From positions 62,001 to 126,000 of the forward strand of contig NZ_LMHV01000041.1 of the NCBI RefSeq assembly GCF_001429725.1: a stretch of 64,000 nucleotides of DNA, read 5' to 3'. Source of the DNA: Rhizobium sp. Root708. Lineage in GTDB: Bacteria; Pseudomonadota; Alphaproteobacteria; Rhizobiales; Rhizobiaceae. The position numbers and the translations under genes were made by a program. The notes under the pieces are model-generated. The model had not been told where the DNA came from. It did not search any database and worked only from the letters and a program-made list of their open reading frames with translations. This document shows, piece after piece, positions 42,974 through 51,706 of the stretch (positions within the stretch are counted from its first letter, which is position 1; the number at the start of each line of letters is the position of its first letter).

Positions 42974-43024
42974 ATAGATAAGCTATAAAATTCCGATAGA
43001 GAACATCAATCGATCCCTATCGGA
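42974..43024. promoter_or_regulatory. Possible OxyR site upstream of ahpC
   Basis: ATAG occurs at 42974 and 42996 and CTAT at 42983 and 43017. An 8-base inverted repeat TCCGATAG/CTATCGGA brackets the later part. The OxyR consensus is ATAG and CTAT alternating about every 11 bases; only part of this spacing is met. Location between ahpC and the next gene fits. Confidence 0.4.
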
Positions 43025-43051
43025 AAAGCACGATGCGGCGCCAGCGGTCCT

Positions 43052-43756
43052 TTAGACCGAACGCCCCAAGCCGCCGTCGACGCGGATGTTCTGGCCGGTA
43101 ATGTAGCCAGCGCCTTCAGATGCAAGGAAAGCGATGGTGGCGGCAATCTCCTCGCTCGTTCCATAGCGCCTCATCGGAACCGAATCGCGTCGCTCCTCGG
43201 TGCCCGGCAGGCTGTCGATCCAGCCCGGCAGCACGTTGTTCATGCGGATATTATCGGCCGCATAGGTGTCGGCATATATCTTCGTGTAGGAAGCAAGGCC
43301 CGCCCGGAAGACGGCGGATGTCGGAAACATCGCGGCGGGCTCGAACGCCCATGCCGTGGAAATATTGACGATCGCGCCCGACTTCTGCGCCTGCATGATT
43401 GGCGTGACCAGCCGCGTCGGCCGGATCACGTTCATCAGGTAGACGTCGAGCCCCTTGTGCCAATCCTCGTCGGTGATCTCGATGATCTGCGCCCGCGGTC
43501 CGTGGCCGGCGCTGTTGACGAGGACATCGATCCGCCCCCAGTTCGACATGGCAAGATCGACGAGGCGCCGCATGTCGTCATTCGATTGATTCGAACCGGT
43601 GACACCGACGCCCTGAAGTTCCGCGGCCAATGCCTCGCCCTTGCCCGACGACGACAGAATGGCAACCTTGAAACCATCAGCAGCAAGCCGGCGTGCCGCC
43701 GCTGCTCCCATTCCGCTCCCACCAGCTGTTACGAGCGCTACTTTTTGCGTTGGCAT
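43052..43756 (-). CDS. SDR-family protein with altered catalytic residues
   Basis: A 234-residue Rossmann-fold protein of the short-chain dehydrogenase family. The cofactor motif VALVTAGGSGMGAAAARRL and the NSAG block (IDVLVNSAGHGPRA) are present, as is the terminal FLASEGAGYITGQNIRVDGG. The catalytic region, however, reads IVNISTAWAFEP followed by MFPTSAVFRAGLASYTK. By alignment with the usual Ser-x12-Tyr-x3-Lys layout, Ser, Tyr and Lys appear replaced by Thr, Ser and Arg. So it probably is not a standard alcohol/ketone reductase. The ATG at 43756 with GAGGA upstream is the start. It stands alone between ahpC and the EamA gene. Confidence 0.88.
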   Translation of the reverse strand: MPTQKVALVTAGGSGMGAAAARRLAADGFKVAILSSSGKGEALAAELQGVGVTGSNQSNDDMRRLVDLAMSNWGRIDVLVNSAGHGPRAQIIEITDEDWHKGLDVYLMNVIRPTRLVTPIMQAQKSGAIVNISTAWAFEPAAMFPTSAVFRAGLASYTKIYADTYAADNIRMNNVLPGWIDSLPGTEERRDSVPMRRYGTSEEIAATIAFLASEGAGYITGQNIRVDGGLGRSV

Positions 43757-43816
43757 ATCGCTGTCCTCTTCTTCAATGGAGTTCGACTTCAAGAATTTAC
43801 CAGACCGGCAGCCTGC

Positions 43817-44734
43817 TCAGTGACCATCGACCGGCACGGCCTCGGTCGGGACAGTCCCCAACAGGTTCTTGCGATGGAAGATGAACAATCCCGCCACGAC
43901 GATGATCGTTCCTCCCACAATCACGTACATATCAGGAATGTCGCCGAAGAAAGCGTACCCGAATGCAATCGCCCATATCAACAGGGTGTATTGCAGCGGC
44001 GCCAGCAATGAAGCGGGCGCAAGCTTCAGTGAGCGCGTGATCAGCAGATGCGCGCAGGATGCGACGACGCCGAGCGCCAGCATGCTGCCGAGCTCGAGCG
44101 GCGTGGTCTGCTGCCATGATCCGATCGACAGGACGACGCCGACGACAAGCGCGGCCAGCATCTGCCAGGTTACCAGCGTCGTGTCGCTGGTGTTGCGCAG
44201 ATGCCGGTTGAGCACCAGGGACATCGAGAAGGACAGGCTGCCGATAATGCCGAAAAGCGATGGTAACGACAGCATCGCCGAAGATGGGCGAAGCGCGATG
44301 ACCACACCGCAGAAGCCGAAGAGGACAGCGAGCCAGCGGCGCCAGCCGATACGCTCGTTCAGGAAGAAGTGCGACAGCGCGGCGACATAGATCGGTCCAG
44401 CCATGTAGAACGTCATGACGTCAGCGAGCGGGAGGTAGGCAACGGCAGCGTAGAAGAGGACAACATCAAGCGTGGCGAACAGGACGCGCAGGACCTGCAG
44501 GCCCTTTCGCTCGACCCGAAACAGCTTTTCCGGCCCCTGCTTCACCAGCAGCGGCCCGAGTACGATGAAGCAGCCGAGCGAACGGATAAGCAGCACCTGC
44601 CCGAGCGAAAAATTCGTGACCAACCATTTGCCCATGGCATCGTTCAGCGCGAAGAGAAGGTCTCCAAGCAGCATCAGGACGACCCCGACCAGAACGGCGT
44701 TTTTGACGCCTGATGCCGTGGGTTGAAGCTGCAT
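43817..44734 (-). CDS. EamA/DMT-family inner-membrane transporter
   Basis: A 305-residue permease of the drug/metabolite transporter superfamily, with about ten hydrophobic helices in two EamA repeats (first GVVLMLLGDLLFALNDAMGK to GVVIALRPSSA; second LFGIIGSLSFSMSLVLNRHL to GTIIVVAGLFIFHRKN). Relatives export amino acids or S-adenosylmethionine; the substrate here is unknown. The start at 44734 is supported by the position of the first helix. It is read in the same direction as the SDR gene, 60 bases upstream of it. Confidence 0.88.
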   Translation of the reverse strand: MQLQPTASGVKNAVLVGVVLMLLGDLLFALNDAMGKWLVTNFSLGQVLLIRSLGCFIVLGPLLVKQGPEKLFRVERKGLQVLRVLFATLDVVLFYAAVAYLPLADVMTFYMAGPIYVAALSHFFLNERIGWRRWLAVLFGFCGVVIALRPSSAMLSLPSLFGIIGSLSFSMSLVLNRHLRNTSDTTLVTWQMLAALVVGVVLSIGSWQQTTPLELGSMLALGVVASCAHLLITRSLKLAPASLLAPLQYTLLIWAIAFGYAFFGDIPDMYVIVGGTIIVVAGLFIFHRKNLLGTVPTEAVPVDGH

Positions 44735-44818
44735 GTCGGATTCCTTTTGTCGGCCGCCGCGGCGCTGCGGCTGCCGGGCCGTCGCTGATATCGCTCAGCG
44801 TGTCAAGTCACGCGAACG

Positions 44819-45703
44819 CTATATGCCCTTGCCACGCAACATTTCGATGATGGCCGAAAAATCCCGCCCTCCGTTACCCTGCTTCTCGAAGAGAGCATAG
44901 AGCTGCGCCGCCTCCGCCCCGAGCGGCGTCGAGGCACCCGTGGAGAGCGCTGCTTCCTGGGAGAGACGGAGATCCTTCAGCATGAGAGCGGCGGCAAAAC
45001 CCGGCTTGTAGTCATTGTTGGCCGGCGAGGCGGGTACCGGCCCCGGCACCGGGCAATAGGTGCTGACAGACCAGCACTGCCCCGAGGATGTCGACGCGAC
45101 GTCGAAGAGCGCCTGATGCGACAGACCAAGCCTTTCACCGAGCGCGAATGCTTCGCACACCCCGATCATCGATATGCCTAGGATCATGTTGTTGCAGATC
45201 TTCGCCGCCTGCCCTGCGCCCGCCTCACCGCAATGGATGATCTTCTTTCCCATGGCTTCGAGCACCGGTCGTGCCTTTTCGAATGCCTCATCGGAACCGC
45301 CGGCCATGAATGTCAACGTCCCCGCCGACGCTCCGCCGGTGCCGCCGGAAACCGGAGCGTCGAGAGACAAACATCCGGCTGTCCTGGCCAGCTCATGAGC
45401 TTTTCGCGCGCTGTCGACATCAATGGTCGAGCAATCGATTACCAGGGTGCCGCTCGCGACTGAGGCCAGGATATCAGGCCAAGCGGTCAAGACGTGCTTT
45501 CCCTGGGGTAGCATCGTCACGACGATCTCCGCCCCCGAGACGGCTTGGCTGATGTGGCTCGCGGGCGTCACGCCATTTCCTTCCGCGGCCTGCAGAACAG
45601 TTGCGGCCAGATCGAACCCGGTCACCTCGTGGCCAGCCTTGACGAGATTGGCGGCCATCGGCCCGCCCATATTGCCAAGTCCGATAAATGCGATCCGTGC
45701 CAT
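44819..45703 (-). CDS. mmsB: 3-hydroxyisobutyrate dehydrogenase (MmsB)
   Basis: MmsB oxidises 3-hydroxyisobutyrate to methylmalonate semialdehyde in valine breakdown with NAD. The 294-residue protein has the NAD motif IAFIGLGNMGGPMAANLVKAG, the beta-hydroxyacid dehydrogenase catalytic block DAPVSGGTGGASAGTLTFM, and the lysine region GAGQAAKICNNMILGISMIG. The position just after a branched-chain amino-acid importer makes valine catabolism a sensible role. The start at 45703 follows the decayed GMC remnant by only nine bases. Confidence 0.94.
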   Translation of the reverse strand: MARIAFIGLGNMGGPMAANLVKAGHEVTGFDLAATVLQAAEGNGVTPASHISQAVSGAEIVVTMLPQGKHVLTAWPDILASVASGTLVIDCSTIDVDSARKAHELARTAGCLSLDAPVSGGTGGASAGTLTFMAGGSDEAFEKARPVLEAMGKKIIHCGEAGAGQAAKICNNMILGISMIGVCEAFALGERLGLSHQALFDVASTSSGQCWSVSTYCPVPGPVPASPANNDYKPGFAAALMLKDLRLSQEAALSTGASTPLGAEAAQLYALFEKQGNGGRDFSAIIEMLRGKGI

Positions 45704-45712
45704 GCCATTCTC

Positions 45713-45808
45713 CTATTTAAGACGAGGATCGACCACACTGTCGCGATCCGCGCCCATCCGGCATGTGCCGACCGGGTGAAAGATCGTCGTGCCTATATCT
45801 CCTGCCGA
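45713..45808 (-). pseudogene. Remnant of a GMC-family FAD oxidoreductase (31 codons)
   Basis: Directly after the livM stop and in the same frame, the minus strand reads [20 protein letters not shown] followed by [11 protein letters not shown] and a TAG stop. The HPVGTCRMG-x5-VVDP pattern is the C-terminal signature of GMC oxidoreductases such as choline or alcohol dehydrogenases (the histidine is the catalytic base). The other 500 or so residues, including the FAD-binding N-terminus and the final DASIMP region, are gone. It is probably the scar of a deletion that joined livM to mmsB. Confidence 0.85.
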
Positions 45809-46798
45809 TCAACGACGGTAGACAAAGCCGAGTTTCCGTCCGAGGCGCGACGCGTAGAATTCACCGATGATGCCGCGGCGGAAGATCAGCACGCAAACCA
45901 TGAACACGATGCCCGTGATGATCGTCACCGGGAATTCCGACGTTGCGAGGTAGTTTTCCAGCGTGACGACCAGGCCCGCGCCAAACAGCGGGCCGATCAG
46001 CGTGCCGATACCGCCAAGCAGCGTCATGAGGATCACCTCGCCCGACATCTGCCAGGCGACATCGGTCAAGGTCGCGAACTGGAAGACTAGCGACTTCACG
46101 GCACCCGCCAGCCCCGCCAGGGCTGCGGACATCACGAAGGCGCCGAGCTTGTAGCGCGCGACGGAGTAGCCAAGCGATATTGCTCGCTGCTCGTTCTCGC
46201 GGATCGATTTCAGGATCATTCCGAACGGCGAGTTTATGAAGCGCCAGATAATCACGATGCCGACGACGAAGACGGCCAGCACGAAGTAATACATGTTGGT
46301 CGAACTGTTGAGGTCGATGAAGCCGAACAGGTGGCCGCGTGGCACGGACTGGATACCGTCCTCGCCATGCGTGAACTTCGACTGCAGGCAGAAGAAGAAG
46401 AACATCTGCGACAGAGCCAATGTGATCATCGCGAAATAGATGCCCTGGCGGCGGATCGCGAAAAAACCCATCACGAGACCGAGAACGGCGGCACCGGCCA
46501 CGCCGACGAGAATGCCAAGCTCCGGCGAGAGCCCCCATTCCTTCACGGCATGCGCCGTAAAGTAGGCGGCGCCGCCGAAGAACGTCGCATGGCCGAACGA
46601 GAGAAGGCCGGTATAGCCAAGCAGCAGGTTGAAGGCACAGGCAAACAGCGCGAAGCACAGGAGCTTCATCAGGAAGATCGGATAGAAAAAGAATGGCGCC
46701 AGCAACAGGAGCAGCAGGCCGATGATCAGGAAGGCCGCCTGCACCGACAGCGCGGTCCGGCTCTTCTCGGCCCTGATGGTTTCGCTGATCTCAGTCAT
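45809..46798 (-). CDS. livM: Branched-chain amino-acid ABC transporter permease LivM
   Basis: A 329-residue LivM-type permease with about nine hydrophobic segments. The hallmark is FNLLLGYTGLLSFGHATFFG, followed by the coupling loop SPFGMILKSIRENEQRAISLGYS (read in parts as GMILKSIRENEQRA). The terminal part holds GGIGTLIGPLFGAGLV. The ATG at 46798 or a GTG at 46804 overlapping the livH stop may be used. It is the last intact gene of the SBP-livGFHM unit. Confidence 0.94.
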   Translation of the reverse strand: MTEISETIRAEKSRTALSVQAAFLIIGLLLLLLAPFFFYPIFLMKLLCFALFACAFNLLLGYTGLLSFGHATFFGGAAYFTAHAVKEWGLSPELGILVGVAGAAVLGLVMGFFAIRRQGIYFAMITLALSQMFFFFCLQSKFTHGEDGIQSVPRGHLFGFIDLNSSTNMYYFVLAVFVVGIVIIWRFINSPFGMILKSIRENEQRAISLGYSVARYKLGAFVMSAALAGLAGAVKSLVFQFATLTDVAWQMSGEVILMTLLGGIGTLIGPLFGAGLVVTLENYLATSEFPVTIITGIVFMVCVLIFRRGIIGEFYASRLGRKLGFVYRR

Positions 46799-46800
46799 CG

Positions 46801-47688
46801 TCACGCATCCCGGCCGAAGAGGCCCGCGGGCCTGATGAGGAGAACAATCGCCATGATGACAAAGATCACGATGTTGGACGCCTCCGGATAAAAGACCTTG
46901 GTCAGGCCTTCGGCAATGCCAAGGAAATAACCGGTGATGATTGCTCCCATGATCGAGCCCATCCCGCCGACCACGACGACGGCGAACACAACGATGATCA
47001 TACTGGAGCCCATCAGCGGCGATACCTGATAGATCGGCGCCGCCAGCACACCGGCGAAGGCCGCAAGGCCGGCCCCAAGCGCGTAGGTCAACGTCAGCAG
47101 AACCGGCACGTTGACGCCGAAAGCCTGGACGAGCGTCGCGTTTTCGGTGGCGGCCCTGAGATAAGCGCCGAGCTTCGTCTTCTCGATCAGAAGCCAGGTA
47201 CCGAGGCAGACCACCAATGAGACGACGACCACCCAGCCGCGATAGATCGGCAGGAACATGAAGCCGACGTTCACGGCACCGGTGAGGGCCGCGGGCGGCG
47301 CATAGGGTTGGCCTGAAGAACCGTAGAGATAGCGGAAGGTGCCTTCGACGGCGAGCGCCAGACCGAAGGTGAAGAGCAGGCCATAGAGCGGATCGAGGTC
47401 ATAAAGCCGGCGCAGGAAAAGCCGTTCGATCACGGCACCCGCCAGTCCGACAATGATCGGTGCCAGGATCAGCGACGGCCAATAGCCGATGCCGGCATAG
47501 GCAAGCAGTAGATAGGCAGCAAAAGCACCGAGCATGTATTGCGCGCCATGCGCGAAGTTGATCACCCGCAAGAGGCCGAAGATGATGGCAAGTCCGAGAC
47601 TCAAGAGGGCATAGAAGGAGCCGTTGATCAGGCCGATCAGCAGCTGACCCATGAATGCCTGCAGGGGAATGCCGAAGATCATCGTCAT
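46801..47688 (-). CDS. livH: Branched-chain amino-acid ABC transporter permease LivH
   Basis: A 295-residue LivH-type permease with the signature INGSFYALLSLGLAIIFGLL and RVINFAHGAQYMLGAFAAY near the N-terminus, the coupling segment TKLGAYLRAATENATLVQAF, and VVVGGMGSIMGAIITGYFLG near the C-terminus. The ATG at 47688 follows the livF stop by four bases, with GGGAGTG in the end of livF; the frame upstream to 47745 overlaps livF and is not used. Adjacent livM overlaps or nearly touches its stop. Confidence 0.94.
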   Translation of the reverse strand: MTMIFGIPLQAFMGQLLIGLINGSFYALLSLGLAIIFGLLRVINFAHGAQYMLGAFAAYLLLAYAGIGYWPSLILAPIIVGLAGAVIERLFLRRLYDLDPLYGLLFTFGLALAVEGTFRYLYGSSGQPYAPPAALTGAVNVGFMFLPIYRGWVVVVSLVVCLGTWLLIEKTKLGAYLRAATENATLVQAFGVNVPVLLTLTYALGAGLAAFAGVLAAPIYQVSPLMGSSMIIVVFAVVVVGGMGSIMGAIITGYFLGIAEGLTKVFYPEASNIVIFVIMAIVLLIRPAGLFGRDA

Positions 47689-47692
47689 CAGG

Positions 47693-48394
47693 TCACACTC
47701 CCAGAACCTTGTGCAGCGTACCCATCCGCTCCGGCAATTCGCCAACCGGGAATTCCGACACCATCTGCCCGTGATCCATAAGATAGAACCGATCGGCGAT
47801 CCGGCTAGCGAAGCGGAAATTCTGTTCGACGAGCAGGATCGTCATGCCGCGTTGCTTCAATTGCTTCAGCACCTCGCCGATGCGTTGGACGATAACGGGC
47901 GCCAGTCCCTCGGTCGGCTCGTCGAGCAGAAGCATGCGAACACCGGTGCGCAGGATGCGGGCGATCGCCAGCATCTGCTGCTCGCCACCCGACAGTTTCG
48001 TGCCCGGACTGTTGCGACGTTCGTAGAGGTTCGGGAACAGCTCGTATATCTCGTCGGTGGCCATCCCGCCCGAGGCCACTACGGGCGGGAGCAGCAGGTT
48101 TTCGGACACCGTCAACGTCGAGAATATGCCTCTTTCCTCCGGTACGAAGCCGATGCCGCGATGCGCGGTCTTGTGCAGCGGCACCTGCATCATGTCCTCG
48201 CCGGCGAAGGTCAGCTTGCCCTTTCTGGAGCGGACAATGCCGGTGATGGTGCGCAGGGTCGTCGTCTTGCCGACGCCGTTGCGGCCAAGGATGGTGACCG
48301 TCTCGCCTTCTCCGACCCGCATGTCGACACCATGCAGGATATGGCTTTCGCCATACCAGGCATTCAGCCCCTGGACCTCCAGAAGTGCCGCCAT
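47693..48394 (-). CDS. livF: Branched-chain amino-acid ABC transporter ATPase LivF
   Basis: A 233-residue ABC ATPase with Walker A ILGRNGVGKTTTLRTI, the LivF-typical loop GIGFVPEERGIFSTLTVSEN, signature KLSGGEQQMLAIARIL, Walker B MLLLDEPTEGLAP and H-loop LLVEQNFRFA. The start ATG shares one base with the livG stop (TGATG); a GTG one codon earlier is possible. It pairs with LivG as the heterodimeric motor. Confidence 0.95.
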   Translation of the reverse strand: MAALLEVQGLNAWYGESHILHGVDMRVGEGETVTILGRNGVGKTTTLRTITGIVRSRKGKLTFAGEDMMQVPLHKTAHRGIGFVPEERGIFSTLTVSENLLLPPVVASGGMATDEIYELFPNLYERRNSPGTKLSGGEQQMLAIARILRTGVRMLLLDEPTEGLAPVIVQRIGEVLKQLKQRGMTILLVEQNFRFASRIADRFYLMDHGQMVSEFPVGELPERMGTLHKVLGV

Positions 48395-49176
48395 CACGCC
48401 TCCTCCGCGCCCATATAGGCCTGACGCACCCGCGTATCGGCACTGACCGTCGCATAATCGCCTTCGGCCAGAATTTCTCCACGCTGCAGGACCGTCACAT
48501 GCTGGCAGATGGTGGCGACAACCGACAGATTGTGCTCAACCATGAGAACGGCGCGGTCGCGCGCCACCTCGCGGATCAAGGCAGAGATGACGCCGACGTC
48601 CTCCTGCCCCATGCCGGCCATTGGCTCGTCGAGCAGCAGTACGCGGGGATCAAGGGCAAGCGTCGTTGCGATTTCGAGCACGCGCTTGCGGCCGTAGGAA
48701 AGATCGGCCGCGATCGCGTCGCGCTCCTTGGACAAGCCGACCTTCGCCAACAATTGTTCCGCGCGATCGTTCAGGGCGTCCAGCGCCGACAGCGGACGCC
48801 AGAACTGCGTCGACAGATTGTTGGGCCGCTGCAGAGCAACGCGCACATTGTCGAGCACGCTGAGGTGCGGAAACACCGCCGAAATCTGGAACGATCGGAC
48901 CAGCCCCATGCGCGCCACCTTGTCCGGCGCGGTCCTAGTGATGTCAGTTCCCATCAGCGTGATCGTGCCTGACGTTGGCTGCAGGAACTTCGTCAGTAGA
49001 TTGAAGACCGTCGTCTTGCCGGCGCCGTTAGGGCCAATGAGGGCGTGAACGCACGCGTCGTGCACGTCGAGATCGACATTCTTGACAGCAGTGAAGCCAC
49101 CGAAGTCACGGCGCAGACCGCGGGCGGAGAGAACCACCCGCGGCGTTGCGCTCGATTGGGTTGCGGAGACCGCCAT
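48394..49176 (-). CDS. livG: Branched-chain amino-acid ABC transporter ATPase LivG
   Basis: A 260-residue ABC ATPase with Walker A LIGPNGAGKTTVFNLLT, the LivG-typical block GLVRSFQISAVFPHLSVLDN, a signature region LSYGRKRVLEIATTLALDP (serine-tyrosine-glycine in place of SGG is normal for LivG), Walker B LLLDEPMAGMG and H-loop MVEHNLSVV. It starts four bases after the binding-protein gene and overlaps livF. Confidence 0.95.
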   Translation of the reverse strand: MAVSATQSSATPRVVLSARGLRRDFGGFTAVKNVDLDVHDACVHALIGPNGAGKTTVFNLLTKFLQPTSGTITLMGTDITRTAPDKVARMGLVRSFQISAVFPHLSVLDNVRVALQRPNNLSTQFWRPLSALDALNDRAEQLLAKVGLSKERDAIAADLSYGRKRVLEIATTLALDPRVLLLDEPMAGMGQEDVGVISALIREVARDRAVLMVEHNLSVVATICQHVTVLQRGEILAEGDYATVSADTRVRQAYMGAEEA

Positions 49177-49180
49177 CGGT

Positions 49181-50386
49181 TCAGTTCGCCAGGGTGCAGC
49201 CGCTCTTGGCGGGATCGATATAGGCCTCCTTGCCGGGGATGGTTGCGAGAACGTTGAAATAATCCCACGGCTCCTTGCTGTCGGCAGGCTTCTTGACCTG
49301 CAGCAGGTACATGTCGTGGATCATGCGGCCGTTCGGACCAACAGTGCCGCCGCGACCGAAGACATCGTCGACAGGCAGTTCGTGCAACTGCTTGGCGACA
49401 GCCTCGGTATCGTCGGTACCGGCTTTGTCGACGGCCTTGAGGTACTGCAGAACCGCCGAGTAGGTACCCGCGTGGATCATGTTCGGCATCTTGCCCGTGC
49501 GGGCAAAGAACTTCTTGCCGAACTCGCGGCTCTTGTCGTCGAGGTTCCAGTAGTAGCCTTCGGTCAGCGTCAACCCCTGCGCTGCTTCGAGGCCAAGGCC
49601 GTGAACCTCGGCCAGTGTGAAGAGCAGCGCCGCCAGATGCTGGCCACCTTGCGTAATTCCGAATTCAGCCGCCTGCTTGATGGCGTTTGCGGTATCGAGA
49701 CCTGCATTGGCAAGGCCGATAACCTTTGCCCCTGACGACTGCGCCTGCAGCAGGAAGGACGAGAAGTCCTGCGTCGACAGCGGGTGACGAACGGATCCGA
49801 CGACCTTTCCGCCGTTGGCCTTCACGAAGTCACTCGTCTGCTGCTCCAGGGAGTAGCCGAAGGCATAGTCCGCCGTCAGGAAGAACCAGCTGTCACCGCC
49901 CTGCTTGACGAGCGCGCCGCCGGTACCGACCGCAAGAGCGTGCGTGTCGTAAGCCCAGTGGAAACCGTAGGGCGAGCAAGCCTTGCCGGTCAGGTCGGTC
50001 GTCGCCGCGCCGGTGACGATATCGATCTTCTTCTTTTCCTTCGCCACGGCCTGAACCGCGAGCGCCACCGACGAGGTGGTCAACTCCATGATCGCGTCGA
50101 CCTGCTCGGTATCATACCACTGGCGGGCAATGTTGGAGGCGATGTCGGGCTTGTTCTGGTGGTCGGCATCGACGATCTCGACCGGAACGCCGAGCACCTT
50201 GCCGCCGAAATCCTCCACGGCCATCTTTGCGGCCTCGACGGAAGACTTGCCGCCGAAGTCGGCGTAAACACCGGATTGGTCGTTCAGGATGCCGATCTTC
50301 ACCTTACCGTCGGATGCACCGTCGGCGAGCACAGCGGTACTGCTTGCAAGTAGAAATGCCAGCGACGCAATGAGATTCTTTCGCAT
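49181..50386 (-). CDS. Branched-chain/amide ABC transporter binding protein (LivK/UrtA-like fold)
   Basis: A 401-residue periplasmic binding protein of the Leu/Ile/Val type I family. The signal peptide is MRKNLIASLAFLLASSTAVL, cleaved near ADG. The mature part starts VKIGILNDQSGVYADFGGKS and carries the usual GVPVEIVDADHQNKPDIAS, TGAATTDLTG and SWFFLTADYAFGYSLEQ segments. It is distinct from the classical LivJ/K and is of the kind that often takes short-chain amides, aromatic acids or other carboxylates, so the substrate is open. The start at 50386 has GGGAGGAGA. It is the first gene of the importer unit, with a divergent LysR gene 302 bases away. Confidence 0.9.
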   Translation of the reverse strand: MRKNLIASLAFLLASSTAVLADGASDGKVKIGILNDQSGVYADFGGKSSVEAAKMAVEDFGGKVLGVPVEIVDADHQNKPDIASNIARQWYDTEQVDAIMELTTSSVALAVQAVAKEKKKIDIVTGAATTDLTGKACSPYGFHWAYDTHALAVGTGGALVKQGGDSWFFLTADYAFGYSLEQQTSDFVKANGGKVVGSVRHPLSTQDFSSFLLQAQSSGAKVIGLANAGLDTANAIKQAAEFGITQGGQHLAALLFTLAEVHGLGLEAAQGLTLTEGYYWNLDDKSREFGKKFFARTGKMPNMIHAGTYSAVLQYLKAVDKAGTDDTEAVAKQLHELPVDDVFGRGGTVGPNGRMIHDMYLLQVKKPADSKEPWDYFNVLATIPGKEAYIDPAKSGCTLAN

Positions 50387-50688
50387 AAGTCTCTCCTCCC
50401 AGAGATTGGCCAGAATGCGGATCTGTTCAAATTTGGCCAGCCGCTCTCCTCAAAGCTGCCAACCCGTGCCTCACGATCACGGAATTGCACCAATCAGGCA
50501 AGGCCGCTTTACAACTAATTCCAAACAGTATCTGTTCGTTTTTGAACAGAACTATCGTTCGGCACCGCTCCAACCCAGGGAATGCAGATCGTTAGGGCGC
50601 TTTCGTTGGAACCTAGGGCGGACCACGGCGACGTGCAGGCTGCATCGCATTAGACGAAAGACCAATATCGAGCGGGCGGAAGACACAG
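50387..50688. other. Divergent intergenic region, importer unit versus LysR
   Basis: 302 bases. A palindrome TCTGTTC-N6-GAACAGA lies at 50531-50550, and a related half-site ATCTGTTC occurs at 50420-50427. A direct repeat TTGGCCAG occurs at 50406 and 50433. These are candidate LysR binding sites that could control either direction. No gene is seen. Confidence 0.5.
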
Positions 50689-51609
50689 ATGAACAATCCG
50701 CCGCAATTTACCTGGGACGATCTTCAGTTCTTTCTGGCGGTTGCCCGCACCGGCCAGTTGTCGACCGCAGCCCGGCAATTGCGCACCAGCCATGCGACCG
50801 TCTCGCGGCGCATCGACAGGCTGGAGTTCGCGCTGAAGGTCAAGCTCTTCGAGCGCAACCCGCGCGGCTACGTGATGACGGCGATGGGTGCGCGCTTCGT
50901 CGAGACTGCCGAGAAGATGGAACAGGAGACCGAACGGCTGCGCGCCGATCTGACCGATGGCGCGACCACGCAGCGTGGTGTCGTTCGCCTCAGCGCACCC
51001 GAGGGCTTCTCGAACTTCTTCTTCGCACGCGTGCTGCCGCAGTTCGTCGCGCGCCATCCCCATCTGTCGCTCGAGTTGGTCACGATCCAACAGATCATGT
51101 CGCTGTCGCGCAAGGAGGCCGACATCTCCGTCATTCTCGACGAGCCGAAGGGCGGACCCTATTTTTCCGACAAGCTCACCGACTACCATCTTCAGGTCTA
51201 CAGCTCGCGGGACTATCTGCAGCGAAGCGCGCCGATCACCTGCCGCGACGATCTTTTGGAGCATCCCTTCATCAGCTACATCGAGGAGATGATCTTCGCC
51301 CCCGGCCTCGATTACCTCGGCGACGTGCATCCCCGCATCAAGCCGCAGTTCCAGAGTTCCAGTATCTTCGCGCAGTTGACGGCGACCAGAAATGGCCTTG
51401 GGCTGTGCGTGCTTCCCTATTTCTTCGCGAGCCGCTACCCGGAACTTGAGCGGGTTCTTCCCGACGAAGTCGATCTCAAGCGACATTACTGGATCACCTG
51501 TCATCGTGACCTTCGCCAGTCGCCGCGGGTTCGGGCGGTCATCGATTTCCTGCGGGAAGCGGTGACCGGCGAGGATGTCAGGTTCGTCCCACCCTGGGTC
51601 AAGCGTTAG
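50689..51609 (+). CDS. LysR-family regulator next to gcdH
   Basis: A 306-residue LysR protein. [23 protein letters not shown], then [20 protein letters not shown] (read as [20 protein letters not shown]). The effector domain starts at about residue 90 ([20 protein letters not shown]). It belongs to the group whose HTH begins W-D-D-L, which often regulates adjacent catabolic genes. It is read in the same direction as gcdH with a 97-base gap, and divergently from the amino-acid importer. Control of glutaryl-CoA dehydrogenase (lysine/tryptophan breakdown) and possibly of the importer is an inference. Confidence 0.9.
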   Translation: MNNPPQFTWDDLQFFLAVARTGQLSTAARQLRTSHATVSRRIDRLEFALKVKLFERNPRGYVMTAMGARFVETAEKMEQETERLRADLTDGATTQRGVVRLSAPEGFSNFFFARVLPQFVARHPHLSLELVTIQQIMSLSRKEADISVILDEPKGGPYFSDKLTDYHLQVYSSRDYLQRSAPITCRDDLLEHPFISYIEEMIFAPGLDYLGDVHPRIKPQFQSSSIFAQLTATRNGLGLCVLPYFFASRYPELERVLPDEVDLKRHYWITCHRDLRQSPRVRAVIDFLREAVTGEDVRFVPPWVKR

Positions 51610-51706
51610 ATCGGGGGCCGAAATCCCCTGGCGAGTTGACCCTTCCAACCTGCGGGTCTATGCCCGAAGAGTGTTCGCACCGGCAGGTGAACGAGGAGGA
51701 ACGACC

